Source: Piper betle (Eukaryota > Streptophyta > Magnoliopsida > Piperales > Piperaceae). From it: 64,000 nt of DNA. Shown piece after piece: positions 53,529 to 64,000 of the stretch. A model generated the notes under the pieces. The model saw only the letters and a program-made list of their open reading frames with translations, did no database searches and had not been told where the DNA came from. How positions within the stretch are numbered: position 1 is the first letter of the stretch; the number at the start of each line of letters is the position of its first letter. The position numbers and the translations under genes are program-made. The DNA lies in the NCBI GenBank assembly GCA_033002965.1, contig JAURVB010002505.1:24917-88916 (forward strand), written 5' to 3'.

Positions 53529-53876
53529 GGACAGTGCTGTGCAGTGAGGTTTTATTGGAGAGTGTGAGGGGAGATGCGTGATAGAGAAAGAGATAAGAAA
53601 TGGTGCAACGGGTGCAACCATTGATAGAGGTTGATATGCGTGTAGGTTTCGCGAGTTTATATGGACGAGTCTCGTGGGTTTGTGGACAGGGTTTAGTATT
53701 GCCTACGAACTCGTGTCACGAAAAAACACCGAATTGGTACGGGTGGTGGAAGCTTTGGCTAGCTGCTTGCTGCTAAGTGAGCTAATCATCTGCTGTGTCT
53801 GTGTTGGGGAAGGGGACACAGCTCTACAAATCACGGACAATCTCTATATGTGTCTCATCTTTGGAACATGCTCATT

Positions 53877-54412
53877 TAGGGTTGAGCAGAGTGGGGAGTT
53901 AGCTCCCAAAGTGTTTTTTTCAAGCTTTCGTAACTATGAGTCGAAGTCAAATAATTGTAATTTAGATTTGAAACTCAATCTTAAAAAAATTAACTCAACT
54001 TGATTATAGTATAGCCATTTTCGAGTTATATTAAATTTAACTTGATTTGACTCTAGAAAAACTCAATTCGGCTTAAAACTTTGTCTAATATACATTTTTA
54101 TTAATTTTTTTTAATAATTCATGGATAATATAACATTAAAAATAATAATTCAGTATACAAATAATTAAATCAAAATAATCTAATAATTATTATATGATTA
54201 CCAATTATGAAGAATATCATTTTATTTTTATAAAAAAATAAAAAAATATTGTGTTATAGAGAATAAACTAGATCTTCAAAATTATGGTGATGAAACTCAA
54301 ACAAGATTGATGCTCGACTCGAAACCATATATTTGAAACTTAATTCGTTTATCAAATGAACCAAAATAGAGTTAAGGGAAACTCAACTCAACTCAGTTCT
54401 TGCCCAGCCCTA
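53877..54412. mobile_element. Non-autonomous hAT-like element, 536 bp
   Basis: An exact 8-base duplication TGCTCATT flanks it at 53869-53876 and 54413-54420. The ends are imperfect inverted repeats: TAGGGTTGAGCAGAGT on the left and TTCTTGCCCAGCCCTA on the right. The interior is AT-rich with CTCGACTCG-type words. It codes for nothing. The ends and the duplication length fit the hAT superfamily (Ac-like). Confidence 0.88.
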
Positions 54413-54965
54413 TGCTCATTTTAGGAGATTGTTGATTTGTCTAGGTTTTTTTATTCAAAGACATTCATTTGGTTTTATGCGAATTAAGTTTAAGTTTATT
54501 TGTTATGGAAAGTAAAATAAATGGTATTGGAGCTAAAGGGTGTGGGTACTGAGTGCAAATTTTGTCAAAAAATAGTCAACGTCTCATAAAAATATTAAAC
54601 TGTTCTAGTTTATTCACAATAGATAATTCTTCCGAAATTTGTCCACTTATTTTCACGTAAAAAAGTGTTTAAATAAGTATTAAATTCGCCTCCTTCTTAT
54701 TTACTTTATCTTTTAAAACAAATAATTAAATCATTTAAATTTACATAATTATCTCTTATACCTATTGATATTCATGTATTTTGGCATTTTGCTTAACTTT
54801 TATTATGAGTTTGAGGGATGCCTACAAGTTTTCTGGCCAGCTTGATTTGTATTTCTCTAAACTCTCTATGATATAACTTATTATACTGAATTTTATTTGT
54901 ATGACTAAAGTATCTCAATCATATATATGCTCTTGTCAATACACAGCAAAGCACTGAGTTTAACC

Positions 54966-55138
54966 TGTATTTCACAGCTTTAGTTTTTCTTTTGCCTTTT
55001 TTTGCTGGTACAAACGAGACGAATCAAATGAAGCTACGAAAGATAGAGATACTTGTATTTCACAGCTTTAGTTTTTCTTTTGCCTTTTTTTTGCTGGTAC
55101 AAACGAGACGAATCAAATGAAGCTACGAAAGATAGAGG
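54966..55138. repeat. 88-bp tandem duplication
   Basis: Two copies, 54966-55053 and 55054-55138, share TGTATTTCACAGCTTTAG and CGAGACGAATCAAATGAAGC. They differ by one T in a T run and at the last few bases. Recent by its near identity. Confidence 0.92.
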
Positions 55139-58100
55139 GTGGCAGCGAGGATGCTTTTGGCTGCCATGAAAAACCTGCCGGCTTCAGCCATGGGGTTTGA
55201 AGTTTTTATCTCTTGGTCAGGTTCTATAAAGCTGGACAACGTCAAGAGCATCTTCTTGATCACTTTCCCTCCTGCCTTCCTCTCAGATAAACTCATGATT
55301 GTGTGTACTGATCGGCGATTGCTCTTCTAAACAGTACCTTCAATGACCCGAAAAAATCATACACGCACAACATGTCAAAAACTCAACTCACTCCTTTGTT
55401 AAAAGCTAAAACTTAGAATACCTCCCAGTCTCTTTACAAAGCACAACTTCTAAACAGCAAGGGGAGCTAGAAAAACAACCGGCTTGCACTGCTGGTCAAC
55501 AACATTAGAAGCCTCCTGTGTAACAACATCAGAAGCCTCCTAGGTAGAAACTCACCGATTTACTTATTCGACCGACTTAAATGGTATAAATACGGTGAAG
55601 TAATTATTCACAGTTTTAGAAAATTGTAAAAATTTGGTTAATTTAATCGAGCTAATTAGAAATATAAATAAATATGACACAAAGTTTAGACGTAACCGCT
55701 TAACCGATTTTACCGAATATAATTATGTCATTTTATATATTTTATAAATAAACTTTAATTTTATCTCCTAAACTTACCACAACCTATAAGTATGGACTTA
55801 TTTTTTTCGAAGCATCTTTTACATTAAATTGTTATAATGATTGTTGCTCAAGATATTAAAGTCATATTTTGTTATAATTATAATATTAATTTATATTATT
55901 TTAGATGTTACAAATATTATATATTTTATGTGAAAGGCTATTTCCGATGGTTTTAATTTTTTATTTTACACCTTATATACATTTTTTATTGGTAGATGTA
56001 TTATGTAAAATGGTGAAAAATTAACTAAGCTTTAACCGTTTAACCAATAATAAAGCGATGAAAATTCGGTTATAATAAAGCCTCGTAAATTTGGTTAATA
56101 GGATTAATCAATTATGAATAATACTATAAAAAATGATTAACAGATACATTAATAGTATTGACCTAACCATAGTGGTATTGACCGAAGCTATAATCGACCA
56201 CCGTCCTCTCCTCCCGTCAAGCAGCTCAAACAAGCAAGCAAGCAAAGTAAAAAGCTGCAAATGACAACAAAAGAAACCCGTATAGTCCGACAGTAAACTT
56301 TTCCTCCCAACAATTTAAGACTTATGAGTTGATGAATTTGAAGGATGGATGCCATCAATGACATAATTTTTATTTTTATTTTTGGTTATTTTGGAAGATC
56401 AATCACATAATTGGTGGCAGCCCCACAGTCTAAACCACACGGAGAAAGAGAAGCATTTATTTAACAAACTTTGAAGGGAGGGCAAGGAGTCAGGTGAAAT
56501 GGTGAAGTAACTGGGTGATGGGTGAGATGGATGTCCCCCGGGTCATTTCTTGCCTCTAACTCATTAAAGATGAAAGGGCCAAATCCAACGAAACCAGTCT
56601 TGTCAACCAAAATATTGGAAGGCAAAGTATTTTTTATTGGCAATTTTTTATGACGATTGCATACAGGAATGAAATTCTCTGCACATACATATAAAGATTG
56701 ATATAGCATTTGGATGCCTATTTAATTTAACCAATAAAGGTAGGTCAACTTTTTCCCATTTGGGAGCCAAAACCATAATATCTCTTTGCATCTTGTTCAT
56801 TCCACCAAACAAGTTCTTAGCTTTTACAAAATCCGACTTAAGTAAGAAGCAAATCTAACCTAAGCTAGAATCCAAGATGTAAGCTGGTTATTGCAGGAAT
56901 ATTAATATATAAAAATAATAATACTTGTCTTAGAAAAAAAACTAAAATCCAATTGGATTGATTAGGCTTTTTCTTCTAATTTTTCTACCTGATATTAAAA
57001 AAATGACGAAGTTAATCTTAAACTAATATCACAATATGATCAAAGAACTCAAGTTCAGACAAGCCAGGAACCGAGAGACGAGTCCAGAAAGCTTTTGAAC
57101 TTTCGACAAGAAACGAGCATTTGGACGTGAATGCGGGAAGAAGCTAAGCTCAAGGTTGTAACAGCTGCCACCTTCCTGTCCGGTCGCTCCTCCCAGTCCA
57201 AGCTGCACCAAAAAAAACAAAACACTCGTACCCTCTCAGATCAGTGCAGCTGAATAATGGCCCCTTCCCCCACCCCCCAGAGCGTACATGAGCGTGACCT
57301 CATGACAAAACACTGCTACTGCCATTACTACTCTTGTCACAACGTCCTGCCATTTTTTGTAATCTTCCCCCCTTGATCCCCTCCTCCCTTGTTTTCATTT
57401 GTCTACGAGGACCATGGTATATAGGAGTCTAACACCATGGTATGGTTCTGATCGACCTTTCTGATGTAGTATAAATAATCCAGTTGTTACCTTCCACATT
57501 GGTGTTCCATCTTCGGTTAACACTGTCCGGGTGTGGGTGCAGTGCAGGAGGGTACAGGAGTCGCTCTGCTTTCATCCTAACCAGCTTTGGCTGGTTGGTT
57601 TCTTTGTTCATGTTACGTTCCTTCTTGTGGCCGTCTTCTCTTCCTCGAAAGTTGGGGGCTTGGGGCTCCCTCACACTGTTGTGTCATATCACAATAGATG
57701 GTAGCGGAGTTCAGATCAGGCTTGGTGTATATATTTGTCTTGATCTTAAATGCAGTAACCAGCCTACGAGTAGTGAAGGTTGGATTGTTGTCATTTGTTC
57801 GGAATGTTTGCTTTCATCGTCCACCGGTGGTGGATTGAACCAAATTCATCGTGTCAAATTTCTCGGAGTTTACGGTCCTCGTTGATGCATGGACGTCCTC
57901 ACCACGGTTCTGGGGACATGGTAGATGTTAATACCTATCCAATTGAATGTATTGACCTTTAAAGTTCGAACTCATGTGAAAATACGAAAATATACTAAGC
58001 TACCACTTATATCAGCTATACTTTTTATTTTGATCAATTATTCGAGTCTCACTAGATAAAATTTTATATAAAAAATAAATAATAAGGATTATTATAAATT

Positions 58101-59238
58101 TCTAACTCAATCTAACGCTTCAAACCCTTTTATCTTAACTATAAAACCAATAGTAATAATAATTAATTTCTAAATATTTATCAACTAGTATATTTTTTAA
58201 AAATCTAAAAAAGGTCATAATGAAGTAAAAAAGAAAAAAATTTATCACTTTCTTATTTATATACTTTTAATACATATAAATATTAATTTGTGAGACTCGT
58301 TGAAAAGTTCAAACTAGATGCTTAGCTCCTATAAGATATATGGGGTATAGTTCAGCTTATCTTGTTCTAATGTTAAAGAGTATATTTAGTTTAATTAGGT
58401 CAAACTAATTTCAAGATTATCAAATTATAAATAAATTCTTATATTAAATTTATTTAATAAATAAATACTAGTTAAAATATGGTTGTTCGGAAAAATGGGT
58501 TTTGGGAAACTTCTAGATTAAAAAATCAACTACGAATTAAAACAAGGCTATAATCGGCCCAATAAATGGGTGATTTAAATTTGATATAACAATCCGATCA
58601 GTTGCTAATAATTCGATATTTAAAATTAATATAAGTGGGTGATTTATAATATTACAAACCCCTATAAGTGGAAAGGAACATAATTTCTTTATTATTATTA
58701 TTATTATTATGAAGTCCAATCATACCAAGCATTTGGGGGGGGGGAAATTCAAACAAGCACTAATTAGCGAAGAAAGTCAAACAAGCATTATTAATGTTGT
58801 TTAGATTCAAAGAAACACACCACAAAATCAGAAGAAAATAGCAAAAGCCCAATAGTAGGCCCAAATAAAGGCCCATGGACCTTGTTTGCATTACAAAATC
58901 GGCCCAGTTATTGACTTCCCTTCTCTCTCTTCCCCCCCGCCGGCTGGCACCCTCCGCCGCCGCCGCCCCGCCGCCGCCGCCGTCGGGAATGTGACGCGGC
59001 CGAGGGGGAAGGAAAACTGCCGATTGAATCGATAAATGTAATTTTGAAACAGGAAGGCTTGAACTTGGTGGAATCTGGTTTCGATTCTCTATGATTGAAA
59101 GCTTCATTGGCAACAATTTGATTGCCAAGGTTTGTTCACCTCCCCATGCTTATCAATAGCTTTCATTTTTCTTTTTTATAGGAGTTTTAAGATCCATTGA
59201 ATTGATTTGGTTGTATGATTGAGTTTAATGTAGAGATG
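55139..59238. other. Long AT-rich spacer
   Basis: The stretch 55540-56200 is rich in AACCG and CCGATT words on both strands and may be another degenerate element, but I found no paired ends. A (TTA)n run lies near 58690-58710 and a G run at 58735-58744. A GC-rich patch at 58930-59000 could be promoter sequence. No gene is recognised. Confidence 0.4.
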
Positions 59239-60933
59239 GGCATCGTTTCGTTGATTTGTCTGTTGCAAAGAAGGCTACCATCTGAAAAAAACATGAGAAT
59301 AATGTCAATAGGACCAAACGACCTAGAGCCATTACTCGTGAAGGTTGTGAGGCTATGACTTTGGTAAAAAAAGAAAAATCATTGTAAGTCGGTTATTTCA
59401 AAATTTGTGAAAGAGCATGATCACAAACTCTTGGATCCTGTTCAGGTTCTTTCACTTCGTTCTCATAGAAATTCATCTGATGCTATGAGAATCTGTTCCA
59501 ACTCTTTATATGGAATGAGGCCAGGAAGTGACTCAGTAGCTTTTGGTAATGACAATGCAAATAGTCTTGGAAAGGATGCACAGAATGTTTTGGAATACTT
59601 CGAGCGTATGAAATAAGAGAATCCGTCATTTTTTTTGTGGAATAAAAATTGACGAGGATGAGAATTTGTGCAGTATTCTTTGGGCAGATACGAGATCAAG
59701 AATGGCTTGCAGTTATTTGGGTGATGTGGTCTATGTTGACACAATTAAAACAAGCAGATATGATACGCCTTTTGCTATTTTCTATGGGGTTAATAATCAC
59801 CTTCTGTTTGGCTGTGCTCTTCTTCTGGATGATACAGGAATCTTCCTATGTGTGGTTGTTTCAGACGTGGCTTGAATCAAACTTAAAAATTACCCAGTGC
59901 TAATCTTGACGGACAATGATACAGCTGTTGAAGCAGCAATTGCTAGGGTATTTCTAAAAACCCGGCTTGCTTATTGAATCAATTGCTGAGTTTGAATCAT
60001 GCTGGTTCTCTTTGTTAGGTAAGCATGAGCTTGTTGAAGATGCTTGGCTTCAGTCAATATATGATGTCCCACAAAAATGGGTCCCGGCGTATGAGCAGGA
60101 TGCATTCTCTGCACAAATTTGTACAGTTCATCGTCCAGGAAATGCAAATGCTTTCTTTGATGCTTGTGTGAATTTTAGCACCACTCTACAGGAATTTGTC
60201 ACGCTGTATGAAAAGGCTGTAGATAGTCCGCAGAGTAAGGAAATTGAGGAAGATGCTTTGACAATGTAATCAAAACCAATCTTAAAGACGAAGTTGCCAG
60301 TTGAGAAACTAGCAGCTGATGCATTCACGAGAGCAATATTTTCAAAATTTCAAGAGGAAATATTTGAAAGTCTTGGCTATGTTGTGACTAAAGTCAAGAA
60401 GTTTGGAACAGTCGGCACTTATTCTGTCGTTAGATTTGAGGAGAATAAAAAGGAAGATTCTGCTGAAAAGAGAGCAAGCTGTAGCTGCCACATGTTTGAG
60501 GTTTTAGGTATATGTTGCAGACATCTCTTGAAGGTATTTTCAACCTTAAATATAATGACCCCTCCCCAGTCATTATATATTAAAGTGTTGGACTTGTGGC
60601 GCCAAAAGTGAGGCAGAACATGATGAGCTAGGTGTGCCCATGCAAGCCATTTACCGAGAATCGGTGACATTGAGATTCAGTAATTTATGCAAGCAAGCCA
60701 TCAGATGTGTGGAGGAGGGAGCCACTTTTGTAGAGACTTACGATGTAGCTGCGCCTGCTCTGAGAGAAGCATGGGAGAAAATTGTGAATACAAAAGCTGC
60801 AAGAGCCTCTCAGAAGCACGGTCCTTCAAGTGGTAGCGGTATTGTAAGCATGGGGGTTGAGCAAGAATGCCCCATGACCATGAGTTACATAATCTCCCAG
60901 GATCCTAGGCAGTGGCACTCATGGTTTTATTAA
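59239..60933 (+). pseudogene. FAR1/FHY3-related (FRS) sequence, degenerate
   Basis: Segments of a FAR1-type protein appear in order but in different frames with stops between. First comes a piece of the N-terminal FAR1 DNA-binding region (RAITREGCEAMTLVKKEKS, then FVKEHDHKLLDPVQVLSLRS). Then the MULE-transposase-like domain: ILWADTRSRMACSYLGDVVY, DTIKTSRYDTPFAIFYGVNN, LTDNDTAVEAAIARVF, DAWLQSIYDVPQKWVPAYEQ and STTLQEFVTLYEKAVDS. Next is the SWIM zinc finger CSCHMFEVLGICCRH (about 60480-60527) and a tail with NLCKQAIRCVEEGATFVETY. There are at least four frame breaks or stops. FAR1 proteins derive from Mutator-like transposases, so the source could be a host FRS gene or a MULE; the SWIM and C-terminal part favour FRS. 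Confidence 0.8.
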
Positions 60934-61526
60934 AGTGGATGATAAGTTCTGTTCGTCATTGTCTCTTTTTCGTCTTAGAGTATGAATTGCATTCGTAGCC
61001 ACGGGGAAGTGAGTCCAGTTCTCCATTGCAACAATTGACATATTTTTTTCTGTGGATCAGCAGGATTAAATTGTACATTTGTAGTGTTGCTGTGGATGTT
61101 CTACTACTCAAAGTGATCACTGTAGCTCTGCGTTCTACTATGTAATCTACATACGATGCGAAGGATTTATGATTTATTGCAGCAATTTCTATCTGCTCAA
61201 CTACCACCAGCTATTGATGTTTTAGCATTTCAGATACCCTCAATTGTTATTTAACAGCACAATCATGGATATTAAATTGTCCTTAATCTATGGGCTCAGT
61301 GCCTTGCCTTTGAACAGGAATATTATAGCTGGAAAAGGAAGCACATACGGAAATGTATACTTGGATCCAATGCCACATAGTACTAAGAAACTGACAAAGT
61401 ATCATGTCATAGGTTGTAGCTTTATTAGTTTCATTTTTTTTTTTACATTAGATACACTAAATGATCTTTTATCATTTACCACAACTATGTACCACCAACA
61501 ATCTCTGAAGGTATAATTAGTCCTAG
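60934..61526. other. Short spacer
   Basis: Probably holds the 3' UTR of the minus-strand EF-hand gene. Nothing else is seen. Confidence 0.45.
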
Positions 61527-62865
61527 CTACTCAAATTCTGTGCCGGAATTTTGCAGCATGACCACTCCAAGGGTGATGATCGCTGCATATATTGAATTGG
61601 GAATCCTCTGAACCACCTTCCCAACTCCTGGCACCCCCTCCGTTGCTCTCTTTGTCACCAGGGCAACCGTTGGAGCAACAATCAACGCAAGTATGACGTT
61701 CCTGCTGATGATTGTCAATGCCTCCTTTGATAACTCTTGTATGAACCCTTCAAATTCTTCTTGGTTAAGCTGCCCATCCAGATTCACATCGTAACTCTGC
61801 AGAGAGACACAAAAAGTTTATGCATGAATTGCCACATGATTTACACATCTCCAGATAATAAGATTTCATGAAGGAATATGCATGTTCAGCTAGAGAAAAA
61901 AACCAGCCAAGGTTAAACAGTAGGCGGTAGCAGGAGCATGAAGCCATTCAGAAAGGAATAAAATCAGAGCAGCAACAAGAAGTACCTCCATCAAAGCTTT
62001 GACTCTTGCTTTGGAGGGAGGATCAATGTGCGGGCCAGGAAAGTGCTTGTTTATATCACTGTTAAAATAGGGCAGTGATTATTATCTTCCGAAACATTGA
62101 TCACAAATGGATATACCTCTCGAAGGAAAAATAAAGCAGAAGATTATTACTTGTATACAAAGAGTACAGCAATATATAGATCTTCAAATGCCAAGAGCTG
62201 CTTTTGAGAGTCGTCCTTAAAGTGGTCGAAAACTCTGTCAGTTATCTTCTTTAGCTGCCTCTGCTTCCATTGCTGGCCTGTTCAAGTTATCACAACATTG
62301 CAAATGAAATATGCAACAGATTGTAAATTTGATATTTGAGATTTATAAGGACTTCCCGAATTACTTTTTCTGTATGAAAAACTACACTCCTTTTCTAGAA
62401 CGATTATAGCAGCGTAGTTAACGAATTTATCCAAACTATTCTTCACAGAATTCATCATGAAGTTATATATAGCCACCAAAACTTTTATATGCAGTTATTC
62501 GAGTTTTTCATGAGTTCTTACATGAAGATCTAGAGGGAAGACTAATTTTGGTGTAACCAAATTTGATCATATACGAAAACAGAACAACCGATTTAGGTTA
62601 GTCAAACATAATTCACCAGAAGATAACATGCATAGAACTGAGATCAAGATATGGCACAATCACTGCAAACCAAAAAGTTGTAAGATCTCCACACTTAAAT
62701 GGGCATCAGATTCTCAAAACTTGCGCCATCAGTTTTTTTTCTTAAAGAAAACATCACAATATGATCAAGCAGTTGGAAGATGAAGCACTGGCGTAAAAAG
62801 CTATGGAACAGAGATTGATGGGTACCTCTGAATTTGGCCTGTATGGCCGATAGAACTTGGCCCAT
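61527..62865 (-). CDS. Small EF-hand calcium-binding protein with a hydrophobic C-terminus
   Basis: Four exons on minus: 62826-62865, 62151-62277, 61986-62058 and 61527-61796. All splice phases agree and the frame is unbroken, giving 169 residues. The start MGQVLSAIQAKFRGQQWKQR is preceded by no other in-frame ATG. A full EF-hand loop is present: DVNLDGQLNQEE, with acidic residues at positions 1 and 12 and Gly at 6, at about residues 82-93. Upstream lies FEDLYIAVLFVYNDINKHFP. The C-terminal third is hydrophobic (ISRNVILALIVAPTVALVTK and SIYAAIITLGVVMLQ), so it may sit on or in a membrane. It matches an uncharacterised plant EF-hand family. A role in calcium response is inferred from the EF-hand alone. 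Confidence 0.9.
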
Positions 62866-63296
62866 GGATCTAAATCAGAGAGAAATAGCGGCAAAGTAAG
62901 CTAAGGGGCTGCAAGGTAGAGGGAGTTGGTCCTTGGCAGAGAGGATGATCAAGCACGAGAGGGGGAACCTTGGGAGTATATGTTAAGATGCCTACGAGGA
63001 ACGTGGCACTTCGTCATTGGAGATAACGATTTCAATTATCGTGGACTCTGAGGTGGCGAAAGTGAAAGAAACACTATGTTTTGACTTTTAATGCAAACCT
63101 CATATGCGCAAACTTTAAGCAATAACTTCTAAGAAAATTATTGGCCATTGTTTATTTTGCTAACAATTAAAAGCAATATCGTGTATAATTGTAAAAATTG
63201 TGTCAATAATCACCTTTTACAGATTGCTTACGTTAGGTTTTCCAAGTTTTTATATTTTTACTTTATATAACTTTGTCAAGCCATCCAAACATACAA
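62866..63296. other. Promoter region of the EF-hand gene
   Basis: Intergenic sequence between the divergent EF-hand gene and the tRNA. I see no strong TATA box; a weak CATATACT word lies near 62975 on minus. Confidence 0.35.
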
Positions 63297-63367
63297 GCAC
63301 CAGTGGTCTAGTGGTAGAATAGTACCCTGCCACGGTACAGACCCGGGTTCGATTCCCGGCTGGTGCA
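63297..63367 (+). tRNA. trnG-GCC: tRNA-Gly (anticodon GCC)
   Basis: A 71-base cloverleaf. The acceptor stem pairs GCACCAG with CTGGTGC. The D arm contains GTCTAGTGGTAGA (A box). The anticodon stem GTACC/GGTAC holds the loop CTGCCAC, with GCC at 63329-63331. The T arm CCGGGTTCGATTCCCGG is canonical (B box). The discriminator is A and there is no intron. T runs follow within about 25 bases and could end Pol III transcription. Confidence 0.98.
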
Positions 63368-64000
63368 TTTGTCATTTTATTCCATATTTTTTTAATTATA
63401 AAACATGTGGAAGAAATTGTCTTAATCTTACTCTTTTTTGGTACCTTTCAAGCTCTTAAACCCTTCACCGATCAGTAGTACATTTATGGGAATGACAGAA
63501 TCTTTAGCAAAATTTTCCTTTGAAATGCAATTATTTAATCACCAGCTTAACTCTTAAATATTCCACTAGGCTGAATATGTCCAACCTGATTCATTATTTA
63601 ATATCCAACGTCGAATTTAATTTTCCCAATTGCTTCATCTAAATAGTCTCTCAAATCTGAACTTTTCAAAGGTGTCTTCCCCATACTATAGCTCTACTAG
63701 TATATAGAGCTCAGGCCATAACTCAATAACGCAAAGTTTGGAGATTTGTTAGCATGGTGCCTTGAACTCAATGATGGTGAAGAACTATAAACAGCCCATC
63801 CCATCCTCCCCTCCCCATCTCTCGCCATCACCGCAACTTGGATCATCAAAAACTCCCTTATATAGATGCGTGAGAAGCTCAAGCAAAGAATATAAATAGT
63901 CTAGCGTACAAAAAGGCTGAAGTCAAAGGCTATTTTCTAAAGCATATCCGAGAAATTAGCCTTTGGATATTATCTCAGACCTACCTTAATAACAAGAGCA
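63368..64000. other. Right-edge spacer
   Basis: AT-rich with a C-rich patch near 63795-63840. A short minus-strand open frame at 63697-63882 has no recognisable domain. Nothing can be assigned. Confidence 0.4.

Noticed and set aside
58760..59128. 122-codon minus-strand open frame
   Set aside because: It mixes AT-rich sequence with a low-complexity Gly/Ala patch; no domain is seen.

Overview
This window is plant nuclear DNA. The genes have introns with GT..AG borders and are plant-type: a BREVIS RADIX protein, a growth-regulating factor with a miR396 site, a COLD1/GTG membrane protein, an RPA1 with C-terminal zinc knuckles, and FAR1 and RWP-RK derivatives. Long AT-rich spacers carry hAT-like elements, copia debris and (TA)n tracts. 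Protein similarity suggests an angiosperm, possibly a monocot, but I cannot name the species.

Layout, left to right. At 1-3.1 kb there is spacer with a CTCGA-rich repeat, then a long putative leader intron carrying a 313-bp tandem duplication. At 3142-4434 (+) is a membrane-anchored coiled-coil protein. At 5686-6443 (-) is an intronless CDI-type glycosyltransferase. An AT-rich spacer ends in a compound GC-rich element between (TA)n tracts (8504-9411). At 11912-15531 (+) is RPA1, with a foldback just upstream of its start. At 16998-19861 (-) is BRX, in five exons. At 27003-29780 (-) is a damaged coiled-coil gene with a duplicated exon. At 34889-39734 (-) is a 13-exon GTG/COLD1 gene. A hAT-like element lies at 41587-42460. 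Copia RNase H debris, a solo-LTR-like unit and a large inverted repeat carrying a gene fragment occupy 44.6-47.1 kb. An RWP-RK fragment lies at 49.2-49.5 kb (+). The GRF gene is at 51194-53310 (-). A second hAT-like element is at 53877-54412. A FAR1-related pseudogene is at 59.2-60.9 kb (+). A small EF-hand gene is at 61527-62865 (-). A tRNA-Gly(GCC) is at 63297-63367 (+).

The genes are independent single units. Several regulate growth or stress: BRX and GRF in root and organ growth, GTG/COLD1 in G-protein and cold signalling, the EF-hand protein in calcium sensing, and RPA1 in DNA replication and repair.

The exon models were built by hand and checked for splice phase. Four genes (gene 1, BRX, GRF, EF-hand) read without a break. 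CDI, RPA1 (two sites) and GTG (three sites) need one-base corrections, four of them one base too few in a short homopolymer run. That pattern looks more like base-calling or assembly error than gene decay. The 27-29.8 kb coiled-coil gene, the RWP-RK fragment and the FAR1-like locus look truly degraded. I did not find a clear new biological system. The least explained structures are the inverted repeat at 45.8-47.1 kb, the foldback in front of RPA1, and the duplicated exon at 28.5/29.5 kb.
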